From: Trichomonas vaginalis G3
Lineage: Eukaryota; Parabasalia; Trichomonadida; Trichomonadidae
Reading direction: 5' to 3'
Length of the DNA: 64,000 nt
Assembly: GCF_026262505.1 (NCBI RefSeq)
Contig: NC_067204.1
Location: forward strand, 14,898,522 to 14,962,521
The position numbers were made by a program, and so were the translations under genes. This document shows, piece by piece, positions 1-8,230 of this stretch; position 1 is the first letter of the stretch, and each line of letters begins with the position of its first letter. The notes under the pieces were generated by a model that was not told where the DNA came from, made no database searches, and saw nothing but the letters and a program-made list of their open reading frames with translations.

Positions 1-94
1 TCTCTGTCTCAAACTTTTGACCGACATTCGTAAAAAGTTCATCTAATGGTTTAGTTGTAGCAACTCTAGAATTTTCTTTTTCTATTGAAAGCAT
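1..94 (-). CDS. minor capsid-like protein, N-terminal fragment (cut by window edge)
   Basis: Only the first ~31 codons lie in the window; the start codon is the reverse complement of CAT at 92-94. The fragment has the same TTKPLDELFTNVGQKFET core as the complete gene at 37362-38210 on the minus strand and nearly the same DNA, so it is the start of the element A copy of that family. It lies head to head with the fibre gene at 113, only 18 bp away. The function is inferred from the full-length relative, which I regard as a penton or minor capsid candidate. Element A therefore held two members of this family, this one and 4845-5705. Confidence 0.7.
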   Translation of the reverse strand, partial: MLSIEKENSRVATTKPLDELFTNVGQKFETE

Positions 95-112
95 ATTTTA
101 TCTAGAATAAAA
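95..112. promoter_or_regulatory. 18-bp divergent promoter/leader
   Basis: The start codons of the minor capsid-like gene (minus) and the fibre gene (plus) are separated by exactly 18 bp of A/T-rich sequence containing ATCTAGAATAAAA. The same spacing and a similar sequence occur at 38211-38228 and 14247-14264. It must hold both transcription start regions, implying very short 5' leaders, which are usual in trichomonads. Confidence 0.5.
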
Positions 113-1915
113 ATGTCAAATGAAACAGCGTCTATGAGAGAAATAAAACACAACCGACAACTCATTTTGCAAGCTCTAAATAAGAACACAACAAACTTTT
201 CAAACTATTCTAAGATATCTGAGTCATTGAAAGAAGGAAACTTAAAACTGACGATAAACCCAATGACAGACGAGTTTCTGTTTCAAGACAGTAAGAACCA
301 TACTGTTTGTGTAAATCCAACAAAAGGAACTTTAAACGAGAAACCTATAAAAGAACTTCTTTTGAAAGCAGATGTTGACAACAAAGCTGACAAAGAGTAT
401 GTCATTGAAAAAGTTCAAGAAGAACATGACAGAGCAGATGCAACATATGCAACAAAAGAACATACTCATCCTGAACTAGCGGACAAAACATATGTTGACA
501 ATAAAATGTCAAGTGAAGTGACAAGAGCTGACAAAGAATATTCTAAAAAGACTCATACACATACCATTGCAAATATTACAAACTTACAAGAAACCTTAAA
601 CAGGAAAAGTGACGTTGGACATACACATACCATTGCAAATATTACAAACTTACAAGAAACCTTAAACAGGAAAAGTGCCGTTGGACATACACATACCATT
701 GCAAATATTACAAACTTACAAGAAACCTTAAACAGGAAAAGTGACGTTGGACATACACATACCATTGCAAATATTACAAACTTACAAGAAACCTTAAACA
801 GGAAAAGTGCCGTTGGACATACACATACATCTTCTGAAATAACAGACTTAAACGTTAGCCTTGAAAAGAAAGCAGATAAAACATATGTCAATGAAATATA
901 CCAAAGTTTAGTTGGAACAAAAAATATTGAGACTATGGTTGGTGACTTTTCTGTCAATGAAGAAAACAAATATTTTAGATGGCAGTTTGTACATTCCTTA
1001 GAAAATGGTACACGGTATAAACTCATTCCGAAAAATAACAATGAAATGTATGTAAGCTATATAAAGAATGATGGTACACAAGTTAAAGTTCCATTAGACA
1101 ACAACTGCTACTTAAACATATATGGAGACGAACAAAAGAAATATTTAAGAGTTTATGAAATGGCAGATATGACATTACCTGACCCAGCTCCAGCACCATA
1201 CTATTATGACTATGGAGATGACGTCAGAACACCACATGTAGATGAACAAAAGCTAACATTATATTTAGAATATTATAGATATAAAAGATATAATGCAATA
1301 GAAAAAACGAGAATAGTATACTATTATGAAGATGACAGAAATAAATATTATAGTCAAGACTTTACCCACCCTGAAAACATAAGATTATATTATAAAAAAT
1401 ATTCTGACACAAACCAGAAGAAACCTGAAATGGTTGCACTATATTTTAAGTTCAAAAGGGACAATCCTATAATATCTCATATGTTTGATTTAATGAACCC
1501 AGTAGGTTCTATTTACACGTCAATGGAAGCAAGAGGTCCTCAAGTAATGTTTGGTGTTGGTGCATGGGAACAAATAGTCGACAGGTTTTTGTATTGTGCA
1601 AACTCTTCAAAGGAAACAGGTGGAAGTAAAACGATTTCAGGTGAAAACTTACCTGCGCACAGTCACTACATAGATTTAAGTACATCTCAAGCAGGTTGGC
1701 ATAGGCATAGATATTGGGATTGGACAGGAATGACAAAAGGTAAAGGATATGATGTTAAAGACGACGTTAAGTTTGCTATAAATTGTTACTGGAGTGACAC
1801 TCAGGGAGAAGGAAACCATACACATTTTGTTTCAGGATATACACAAACAACGGGACAAAGTAAAGAATACATGCCACCTTACATGACAGTTTACGCATGG
1901 TATAGAATTGCTTAG
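113..1915 (+). CDS. phage-like fibre protein with HxH shaft repeats and collar-type tip
   Basis: An intact 600-residue protein and the best preserved fibre in the window. Residues ~1-140 look like a coiled-coil and attachment region with KADKEYV and KEHTHPELADK segments. Residues ~148-236 hold four near-identical 22-residue repeats containing HTHTIANITNLQETLNRKS, the style of bacteriophage long tail fibres. Residues ~455-600 form a phage tail-collar-like tip with NPVGSIYTSM, GAWEQIVDRFLY, LPAHSH, GEGNHTHF and the ending YMPPYMTVYAWYRIA. HxH residues in such fibres often coordinate metal in a trimeric shaft (family knowledge). It is probably the host-attachment fibre of the element's virion. 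Its stop overlaps the stop of the opposing integrase by four bases. The B1 copy (38229-40167) is frameshifted. Confidence 0.85.
   Translation: MSNETASMREIKHNRQLILQALNKNTTNFSNYSKISESLKEGNLKLTINPMTDEFLFQDSKNHTVCVNPTKGTLNEKPIKELLLKADVDNKADKEYVIEKVQEEHDRADATYATKEHTHPELADKTYVDNKMSSEVTRADKEYSKKTHTHTIANITNLQETLNRKSDVGHTHTIANITNLQETLNRKSAVGHTHTIANITNLQETLNRKSDVGHTHTIANITNLQETLNRKSAVGHTHTSSEITDLNVSLEKKADKTYVNEIYQSLVGTKNIETMVGDFSVNEENKYFRWQFVHSLENGTRYKLIPKNNNEMYVSYIKNDGTQVKVPLDNNCYLNIYGDEQKKYLRVYEMADMTLPDPAPAPYYYDYGDDVRTPHVDEQKLTLYLEYYRYKRYNAIEKTRIVYYYEDDRNKYYSQDFTHPENIRLYYKKYSDTNQKKPEMVALYFKFKRDNPIISHMFDLMNPVGSIYTSMEARGPQVMFGVGAWEQIVDRFLYCANSSKETGGSKTISGENLPAHSHYIDLSTSQAGWHRHRYWDWTGMTKGKGYDVKDDVKFAINCYWSDTQGEGNHTHFVSGYTQTTGQSKEYMPPYMTVYAWYRIA
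553..819 (+). repeat. 66-bp in-frame tandem repeat in fibre shaft (4 copies)
   Basis: Four near-identical 66-bp units, each encoding 22 residues starting HTHTIAN. Units alternate between GACGTTGGA and GCCGTTGGA junctions. Because the unit is a multiple of three, copy number can change without a frameshift; the B1 copy has five units of two sequence types. The antisense frame is also open here, an artefact of the repeat. Confidence 0.9.
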
Positions 1916-2868
1916 TCGTCATTTTCAACTTCTTTAGCATATTCGTCAGCAGTTGTCTTATATTTGTTAGGAACTGTCTTTGAAAGTATACCACCTTGAA
2001 CCTTAACAAGTTTGAAACGAGGTCTGACAATAGTAGTTTTATCTTCTGCTTGCAGTGTGTACATTTTGCCATGTTTGCCTAAAACTTCATAATATTCTCT
2101 TGTATACTTTCTTCTATTTTTACGAACACGAAGGTGAGTACCTGTCGAGTTCCCATTGTTGTCATAGTCAATAGTATTTTCATATGGGTCGCGTTTAGGT
2201 ATTTCTATTTTTACTTTGTCACCTTTCTTAAGTTTGAAGCCTGGCATTCTTCTTGTTTGTCTCTTTTGACTAAACTATTAAATATATAGTCTTTCTAAGT
2301 CGGGGTTGTTTTTCAATTTCTTCAGGGAATGGTTTCCCAAACCTTTTTGTTTACGGGTATTGTAAATATTTAAAACTTGTCTCATCTTTGCCATGGAGAA
2401 ATGTCTATATTTGTCGTCATATGACATTTCATCTACCTCACCACCTTGTGGTTGATTTAAGTCTCTTAAGATTTTTATACAACTGTCAATGACACCAAGA
2501 GCAGAATGGTTTTGGTCGACAATGAAATATTGGTTTACATTTTTTGAACGCAGATAGTTTTTAATATCGTCTGATTTGAAAGAACTTTCACAGTCAGATG
2601 TCAGTTTTGTTGGATGGTATTTGTCAACGAATATTGTCAAAGCAGTTTTCACATCTAAAATATTTTTGGACTGTAATGGTATGGCTTCACAGTATCTTGT
2701 GTTTTGACCGACAAATATTAGCCAGTTATGGTGGTCCATCTTCTCTATACCTCGGAATGTTTTCCAAATATCCATAAACCAAGCATTTGGTGTTGAACTA
2801 AAGATTTTTACCATGAGTGCTTTCTTTGTCGCTTTAGAAACATAGGGGTCCTTGTTTGGATTCGTCAT
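1912..2868 (-). pseudogene. Maverick/Polinton retrovirus-like integrase (broken)
   Basis: The catalytic core is read from 2868 down to 2278 and the C-terminal SH3-like part from 2247 to 1912. The core has the first Asp in AWFMDI, the second in LTSDCESSF, and, where the third acidic residue of the DDE triad is expected, ALGVID, with Asp in place of Glu. The C-terminal part (KLKKGDKVKIEIP, YYEVLGKHGKMYTLQAED) is the DNA-binding SH3-like domain. Reading frames change at about 2285 and 2245, so the product is interrupted. Its role was insertion of the element into host DNA. It converges on the fibre gene, stops overlapping at TTAG (1912-1915). The B1 relative is 40164-41121. Confidence 0.82.
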
Positions 2869-2886
2869 TTTTTTAACCCATAAGAA
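2869..2886. promoter_or_regulatory. 18-bp divergent promoter/leader
   Basis: Exactly 18 bp separate the integrase start (minus) from the small glycine-rich protein start (plus). The sequence is a T run followed by AACCCATAAGA. The equivalent B1 interval at 41122-41139 has the same length. Confidence 0.5.
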
Positions 2887-3300
2887 ATGGGTTTATTTGG
2901 CGCATTAGCAGGAGTTGCATCCAGATTTTTGCCCGCAGTGGGAACAATAGCTAGAGGTGCATTTGGAATTGGAAGGAAGATTTTGAGTACTTTAGGTATA
3001 CTGAAAGAGAAAGCACAACCTATTATACAAACCGTACAGAAAGGTTGGGAGGTAGCACGAGATGCAGCAAATCTTATTCCAAATCCTGAAACAAGAGGAA
3101 AAGTTCAAGGATGGATGGACAATGTAGGAAGAGAAGCAGGAAACTACTATAACAAAGCAAATGACTACTATAACCAAGCAGGACACTACATGGACCAAGG
3201 TGAAAGATTCTTTAACAGAGGATATAACCATGCACAACAGTGGGTAAACAATAACCAACCGCAACCACTCAAACTTGGGGAATGTAAAGTTTTTTACTGA
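2887..3300 (+). CDS. small protein with glycine-rich hydrophobic N-terminus, candidate membrane-active virion protein
   Basis: A 137-residue protein whose start is fixed by the 18-bp divergent spacing and by the identical start in B1 (41140). The N-terminus MGLFGALAGVASRFLPAVG is hydrophobic and glycine-rich and could be N-myristoylated at Gly2. Residues ~35-65 form a likely amphipathic helix. Residues ~75-125 are rich in Asn, Tyr, Gln and Gly with YYNKANDYYNQAGHYMDQG. It resembles in layout the membrane-lytic internal capsid proteins of adenovirus-like virions, which is inference from composition only. The last residues differ from B1, which ends PPQTWGM, so one copy has shifted frame at the 3' end. 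Confidence 0.7.
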   Translation: MGLFGALAGVASRFLPAVGTIARGAFGIGRKILSTLGILKEKAQPIIQTVQKGWEVARDAANLIPNPETRGKVQGWMDNVGREAGNYYNKANDYYNQAGHYMDQGERFFNRGYNHAQQWVNNNQPQPLKLGECKVFY

Positions 3301-3331
3301 GATGAAATGAACAATAACAGCATTGAGACAA

Positions 3332-3463
3332 ATGGGCTCAAGATGGATTTGTCGACTTCCAGCAGTTACACAACCACGTGTTTGTCAAGTTCTTCCTATA
3401 CCTCAGGAAGTTTTAGACCGACTTAAAAAACCTAAACAACCAGTTGAAAACAAACCAAACTAA
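3332..3463 (+). CDS. 43-residue protein starting MGSRWICRLPA
   Basis: A short reading frame whose N-terminus (SRWICRLPA) is conserved in the B1 counterpart at 41578-41733 at the same place between the same neighbours, which supports real coding. The C-terminal parts differ because the two copies are out of frame relative to each other near the end. No family is recognised. Confidence 0.5.
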   Translation: MGSRWICRLPAVTQPRVCQVLPIPQEVLDRLKKPKQPVENKPN

Positions 3464-3482
3464 AATTTTTTACTGAGATGAA

Positions 3483-4065
3483 ATGACCGAAGAAGTTGAA
3501 ACCGTAGATTTGACACCACAAAAAAAAGTTCAGAACCATTGTCAAAACCTGTCAAAGAACTTACAGATGAAGAGAAAAATTCAATAATAGAAAGTGCCAG
3601 GTCTGGAAATACAAACCCTAACTACAAAGTCACTTTTCATAGAAATGGAACGGCTAGTATCTCAAAAAAGAAACAGACTCTCACAAATAAAATATTGAAG
3701 TCTGAAGGAGCTTTCGAGACAACAGATGGGAAGGTATTCTTCACTGACCAACAGTTCATTATAGAACATCTCATTGACTTAGAGTCAAAATATTCTAAAC
3801 TTTACAACAACACAAAAAGTTGAAAGGAAAACAAAAACAAATGGCATATGATATTTATGAAGATGTTGACGACACAACCATACCTGCAAGTGAAGTAAAG
3901 TCAGGTGAACCAAAAAGTGACGAAAAACCGATAGAAGAAGGTGAGCCAAAAACTGAAGATAAACCAAAACCAAAGGTTAGTTTCCAAACTAAACCAAGTC
4001 AACCTTCATTAGCTGGTATGGGTTGGCGTCAAAGGCTTCTGGTAGCTGGTGGTTACGTAAAGTAA
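3483..4065 (+). pseudogene. conserved element protein with lysine/proline-rich tail (frameshifted)
   Basis: The only plausible ATG, at 3483 (start MTEEVETVDLTPQ), is out of frame with the conserved body that begins LSKPVKELTDEEKNSI, the shift lying at an eight-A run near 3521. A second shift near 3815 separates the body from the C-terminal part, which is Glu/Lys/Pro-rich and ends GMGWRQRLLVAGGYVK. Relatives are 41740-42325 in B1 and, more distantly, 48898-49326 in B2, where the motif TDEEKNSIIESAR corresponds to KSERESIILNDAR. Presence in all three elements, beside PolB or MCP, suggests a conserved structural or packaging-related protein of unknown function. Confidence 0.65.
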
Positions 4066-4096
4066 AGGAAAAAACATTTTTTTATTTTTATTTGAA

Positions 4097-4180
4097 ATGT
4101 ACGCTGAGTTTGTTGGAGAAGACCGTTGGGAAACTTGTTTGTTAGATGAGAAATATGAAATGGCATACCATTTAAAATAA
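4097..4180 (+). other. internally deleted remnant of the HNH gene
   Basis: The first ~66 bases match the start of the following HNH gene (MYAEFVGEDRWETCLL) and the last bases match that gene's 3' end (GCATACCATTT followed by AAAACATTTTTT). It is therefore an HNH copy with the middle removed, standing directly before the fuller copy. A similar partial copy precedes the second HNH gene at about 12720-12812. Confidence 0.6.
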
Positions 4181-4221
4181 AACATTTTTTCAAAAAAAAA
4201 TATTTTTTTATTTTATTTGAA

Positions 4222-4807
4222 ATGTACGCTGAGTTTGTTGGAGAAGACCGTTGGGAAACTTGTTTGTTAGAATGAGAAATATGAAATTCACTGTTGTGAG
4301 TCATTTGAAGTCAGAAACAAAGAGACAAAAAGAGTTTTAAGCGAATGGGAGCGAAATAACGGATATACTACTATGAAGATGGGTGGAAAACACTATTTTA
4401 AACATGTTGTCATTGCAACTCATTTTATACCAAACCCTAACAATTTACCTTTTGTAGACCATATAAACCGTATAAGAAACGACAATAGACTTGAAAACTT
4501 ACGTTGGGTCACTCGTTCTGAAAACAATAAGAACAAAAGCAAATTTAGAGATATTGTATTCGAATTTGTCGACGAACTAGAAGATGAAGCAATTGAAATT
4601 ACAGACTATGGCAAGCATACGCTTGAGTTTTACTACTATAGCGAAGAACAAGACTCTTTCTACTTTTATACCGGCGTAAACTATAGGAAATTACAAGTAT
4701 GTTTTACTAAGACGGGCTATGCTTATGTAAACACTAGAGATACAGATGGAAAATACGTTCCAATATTTCTTAACAAATTCAAGAAGCTATATGGCATACC
4801 ATTTTAA
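4222..4807 (+). pseudogene. HNH homing-type endonuclease (frameshifted)
   Basis: The start MYAEFVGEDRWETCLL at 4222 is followed by a one-base insertion near 4272, after which the frame continues to 4807. The HNH core is visible as HVVIATHFIPNPNNLPFVDH, then INRIRNDNRLENLRWVTRSE, a typical HNH_3 arrangement with His-Asn spacing and NLRWVT. The C-terminal module (FYFYTGVNYRKLQVCF, DTDGKYVPIFL) resembles a small DNA-binding domain and recurs alone at 46042-46362. It lies where B1 carries its polymerase gene and has an inverted copy at 12096-12693. Such genes are usually selfish mobile endonucleases. Confidence 0.75.
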
Positions 4808-4844
4808 AACATTTTTTAAAACAGTATATTTTTACATATATTAA

Positions 4845-5705
4845 ATGTTTCAGGTTGAAAAACAAAGAACAAAAGTAGCAGATACAAAACCGTTAGACTA
4901 TATCTTTACAAACGCTGGTAGGACTATATCAGATGAAGAAATTTCATCCGGCTCCTACCGCTTTGACTTTCCAATTCGTTGGCTTCAAAGTCCTTCAGAT
5001 GCAAAGGCAATAGGATTTAGAAGAGTTTTGTTTTCAAATAGAACTAACGCTTTTATGTTTGCAGTATATTTTCATGGGCAGTATAGAGGTTCTGATGGTC
5101 TACTAGACAAATTTGATGAAATGAGAATCTTTACAGTTCGTTCAGACGAAAGTCTTGAGAAGACTCTAAATGACTTTCAAACTCAAATAAACAAATACTA
5201 CTGGGAATTTCAAGAAAAATACGATTCTTTACTAAATGGAACATACTATCTGAAACTAGAATATGACAAGATGAACTCCACAGTTTCATTTCAAAGGATT
5301 GAAAATAACCCTCCAAGAGATACACAGTTTTTATTTTGGCAAGTAGACAAACGTTCTTGGGCACAATTTCTTCGGTTACTAAACCAGAACGAACCATTAC
5401 CACCTGACGGTCCGTTCTGGTTTATACGCCCACCAGCAGATTTGACAGTTTATAGAAACGTGTTTGACCCTCAAAATGTTATGTGTCATGCAAGTTTCAG
5501 TTCAAGCAACAATAGTTTTCTTTGTATTGGTAAGGACTTTTATGACTTTGCTTCTAAATTCTATGAACCACCGAGTAACAGTTTCTCTGACTTTCAAGTT
5601 TGGTTCACAACAAATGGTGTGCAACATATTGTTCCATTGTACTACGACTTTTATCTCGAATTGTCTTTCATATATAACTACGGAGAAGTGCTGAAAAAGT
5701 ATTGA
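4845..5705 (+). CDS. minor capsid (penton-like) candidate, intact
   Basis: A 286-residue protein intact from ATG to stop. It aligns along its length with 37362-38210: TKPLDYIFTNAG, YRFDFPIRWLQSPSDAKAIG, CHASFSSSNNSFLC, FYEPPSNSFSDFQVWFTTNG and the ending FYLELSFIYNY. The C-terminal pattern of a short strand, Gly turn and hydrophobic strand is shared with other capsid-like genes here (12858-13663, 61640-62400), and the position in a Polinton suggests a single-jelly-roll penton or spike-base protein. That assignment is inference; no catalytic motif is seen. Confidence 0.55.
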   Translation: MFQVEKQRTKVADTKPLDYIFTNAGRTISDEEISSGSYRFDFPIRWLQSPSDAKAIGFRRVLFSNRTNAFMFAVYFHGQYRGSDGLLDKFDEMRIFTVRSDESLEKTLNDFQTQINKYYWEFQEKYDSLLNGTYYLKLEYDKMNSTVSFQRIENNPPRDTQFLFWQVDKRSWAQFLRLLNQNEPLPPDGPFWFIRPPADLTVYRNVFDPQNVMCHASFSSSNNSFLCIGKDFYDFASKFYEPPSNSFSDFQVWFTTNGVQHIVPLYYDFYLELSFIYNYGEVLKKY

Positions 5706-5710
5706 AAAAT

Positions 5711-5800
5711 ATATTTTAGGTGAAGAGGTGAGATTTCACCTCTTTTTTCACCTGTTTTTTCACCTCTTTTCTACCATCGTAGAAAACACACAAAACTCTT
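5711..5800. repeat. dispersed hairpin cassette, GGTGA/TCACC type
   Basis: The core AAGAGGTGA-GATT-TCACCTCTT (5723-5744) is a perfect 9-bp stem with a GATT loop, followed by two further CACCT repeats. It is preceded by ATATTTTAGG and followed by CTCTTGAATTTTCATGAA, the same flanks as the GGTTA/TAACC-type copies at 6571-6820, 8231-8300 and 19590-20200. The stem bases differ between types but stay paired. Confidence 0.7.
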
Positions 5801-5814
5801 GAATTTTCATGAAT

Positions 5815-5885
5815 TTCCTTAAGATAGAAAAAATAAAGTTAGTTTTATTTTTTTATTTTTTTTTATTTTGTATGTAAGAACAGAA
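5815..5885 (+). promoter_or_regulatory. conserved KilA-N gene leader
   Basis: The run contains TTCCTTAAGATAGAAAAAAT, then AAAGTTAGTTTTATTTTTTT and TGTATGTAAGAACAGAA directly before the ATG at 5886. The same blocks precede the starts at 6885, 8449, 56202 and 57236 in two different elements. It is therefore a shared promoter and 5' leader rather than chance AT richness. Confidence 0.65.
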
Positions 5886-6498
5886 ATGACAAACACTGAG
5901 TTTGAAACAGTTAAAAAGATAGACAATGACACCAAAGTGGTTAGAATAGGTGATTTAAACGTAAGATACTCAAAGAAATACAACAAATATTCTTTGTCAG
6001 ACATTATATCTCCATCTGGAAAGAAAACATGGCATTGGGTTGGAATTGCTTCAACTCAGAAAATTTTGACAAGAAATCCTGAGCTTATGATATCGGTAAG
6101 ATTCTATGGAACTACAGCATATCTCATTGACAAAAGTCTTATACCGATAGTTTTGTTATGGATTGACCCAGTTGTTGGATATAATTTCATAACATATGGT
6201 TCATTCGATACGGAACGTTGCAGTGAGGGCTTACTTTACATCGTTTCAGAAACCGAAGGACTTCAATACAAAGAGATATAAGATAGGAAGAACATATAAT
6301 ATAACTCAAAGATATGACAGTACAGTCAATAGAGTTAAGGTTGTGTTTGTTAACGATATGAGAGCTGCTGAAACAGAACTACTTGAAAAGTTTGAGAAGA
6401 TGTATGGTGCTCCCACGAAAGGTAAAGAAACGTTTGAAGTAGATGAGATAGATAGTGCTATAAAATTATTTGACGAAGTTGCTGAAAAATACATGTAA
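5886..6498 (+). pseudogene. KilA-N-like / T5orf172 GIY-YIG protein, copy 1 (one frameshift)
   Basis: I place the start at 5886 (MTNTEFETV) because the conserved leader ends there. The N-terminal part (KYNKYSLSDIISPSGKK, FYGTTAYLIDKSLIPIVLL) resembles the KilA-N/MSV199 DNA-binding fold of Bro-type viral proteins. The C-terminal part (YKIGRTYNITQRYDS, AAETELLEKFEKMYG) resembles the T5orf172/MUG113 type of GIY-YIG domain. A one-base insertion near 6244 separates the halves; copy 2 at 7584-8198 is intact there but broken elsewhere. Such proteins are thought to bind viral DNA and act in regulation or replication. Confidence 0.65.
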
Positions 6499-6570
6499 AG
6501 CGTATATTTTGGTCTTTTGTGAAAGTCAGAAAATAAAGTTAGTGTCATTTTTTGTATTTTTTTGTATTTT

Positions 6571-6820
6571 TATGTTAGAATGTTAGATATAACCTCTTTC
6601 TAACCTCTTTTCTACCCTCTTGAATTTGTCATGATTTTATATTCGCAAAAATATATTTTAGGGTAGAATGTTAGATAACCTCTTTTCTAACCTCTTTTCT
6701 ACCTCTTGAATTTGTCATGAGTTTTATACAGAATTCGGCAAAAATATATTTTAGGGTAGAAGGTTAGATATAACCTCTTTTCTAACCTCTTTTCTACCCT
6801 CTTGAATTTGTCATGAGTTT
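6571..6820. repeat. three dispersed hairpin cassettes, GGTTA/TAACC type
   Basis: Three tandem ~80-bp copies between two genes. Cores are GTTAGATATAAC (6582-6593), GTTAGATAAC (6670-6679) and AGGTTAGATATAACCT (6761-6776), each followed by TCTAACCTCTTTTCTACC and CTTGAATTTGTCATGA. A partial leader block (AATAAAGTTAGT, from 6533) precedes the first. Confidence 0.75.
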
Positions 6821-6830
6821 TCCCGAAATA

Positions 6831-6884
6831 AAAAAATAAGTTGGTTTTTTTAAAAAATATTTTTTTTATTTTTATTGTAAGAAC
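6831..6884 (+). promoter_or_regulatory. KilA-N-type leader, variant
   Basis: AAAAAATAAGTTGGTTTTTT followed by a T/A run and ATTGTAAGAAC directly before the ATG at 6885. It is a shorter variant of the leader at 5815-5885 and lacks the CAGAA block. Confidence 0.5.
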
Positions 6885-7447
6885 ATGTTAGCAACAAACA
6901 GCACCAAACTCGTTAGTCATGAACCCAACTTCAATGTTAGTAGAGATGAAAAGCTTCATTCCTTCTTCATATACTTCGAAACAAAAATCCAGAAGATAAA
7001 GCAAGAACTTTTAACAAGTACTTTGGACTGTTGTGCGAAAGATGAAACAAATGAACAGTATCTTATAAATGCAGGATATTATTGACCATTTACCCAAATT
7101 GCCTGAAATCCAACAACAAAAGCTTACTATTCCAGAATTCGATGAAATAGAAGTCAAAGCAACTGACTCAGTAGAAATAAAGAAGTTCATACGAAAGGTT
7201 AACTATGAGTTTCTTGGATTTCATTGCAACCACAAAGTCATGGACAAAGATTGCGATATGGTATTATAAGAACATCTCTGACATATACAAATCTGGGGAG
7301 TTTAAGACCTACGACAACTTTGTTTCGTTAGTTGCTGAATGTGTATGGCAGATAAGAGATAAAGATAGAAGAGGTAAGATATGGAATGAACAGATAAAAC
7401 CCGCAACTTTTGAGTTAAAGAGAGCAATTGACGCCTTATCATACTAG
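6885..7447 (+). pseudogene. unidentified leader-linked protein (frameshifted)
   Basis: Three overlapping frames, 6885-7085, 7069-7269 and 7205-7447, read as one decayed gene with shifts near 7075 and 7205. The parts carry FFIYFETKIQKIKQ, IPEFDEIEVKATDSVEIKKF and a helical C-terminus WYYKNISDIYKSGEFKTYDN. No family is recognised; a Bro-type DNA-binding role is suggested only by the shared leader and the KilA-N neighbours. Confidence 0.4.
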
Positions 7448-7476
7448 CAGGTAAGGTTTCAGAATATAACGCAAAA

Positions 7477-7569
7477 ATGAACCCACAATGTTCTAAATGT
7501 AAAGCAGCAATGAGGAAATATAACTACTCCGTCAAAGAGAATAGAACGTATGCGAAACGACTATGCTGA
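7477..7569 (+). CDS. possible 30-residue protein with one CxxC
   Basis: A short frame starting MNPQCSKCKAAMRKYNYS in the gap between two decayed genes. The single CSKC pair hints at a zinc knuckle, but it may be the remnant of the C-terminus of a Bro-like gene. There is no independent support. Confidence 0.2.
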   Translation: MNPQCSKCKAAMRKYNYSVKENRTYAKRLC

Positions 7570-7583
7570 CTTAAAAGAAAGAT

Positions 7584-8198
7584 ATGTCAAACATTGAGTT
7601 TGAAACAGTTGGGAAAGATAGACAATGACACCAAAGTGGTTAGAAATAGGTGATTTAAACGTAAGATACTCAAAGAAATACAAACAAATATTCTTTGTCA
7701 GACATTTTATCTCCATCTGGAAAGAAAGCAAAGGACTGGGTTAGAATTGCTTCTAGTCAGAAAATTTTGACAAGAAATCCTGAGCTTATGATATCGGTAA
7801 GATTCTATGGAACTACAGCATATCTCATCGACAAAAGTCTTATACCAATAGTTTTGTTATGGTTAGACCCAGTTGTTGGATATAACTTCATAACATATGG
7901 TTTATTCGACTCAGAACGTTGCAGTGAAGGCTTACTTTACATCGTTCAGAAACCGAAGGACTTCAACACAAAAAGATATAAGATAGGAAGAACATATAAT
8001 ATAACTCTAAGATATGACAGTACAGTCAATAGAGTCAAGGTTGTGTTAGTTAATGATATGAGAGCTGCAGAAACAGAACTACTTGAAAAGTTTGAGAAAA
8101 TGTATGGTGCTCCCATAAAAGGTAAAGAAACGTTTGAAGTAGATGAGATAGATAAAGCTATAAAATTATTTGACGAAGTTGCTGAAAAATACATGTAA
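7584..8198 (+). pseudogene. KilA-N-like / T5orf172 GIY-YIG protein, copy 2 (frameshifted near start)
   Basis: A tandem duplicate of 5886-6498, about 90% identical by eye. Three one-base insertions in the first 110 bases (near 7612, 7648 and 7683) disrupt the start, after which the frame is open to 8198 including RFYGTTAYLIDKSL and YKIGRTYNITLRYDS. The breaks in the two copies are at different places, so they decayed independently after duplication. Unlike copy 1 it has no complete leader in front. Confidence 0.65.
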
Positions 8199-8230
8199 AA
8201 ATAACGTTTACCATGTAAAACGCTTATAAA

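Noticed and set aside
553-1041. Minus-strand open frame of 162 codons with VCVCPT repeats
   Set aside because: It is the antisense of the 66-bp shaft repeat in the fibre gene; a repeat unit divisible by three keeps antisense frames open.
5868-5886. Intron 5' splice site GTATGTAAG in KilA-N leaders
   Set aside because: The motif resembles a trichomonad 5' splice site, but there is no matching 3' site with branch point downstream and the ATG follows within 10 bases.
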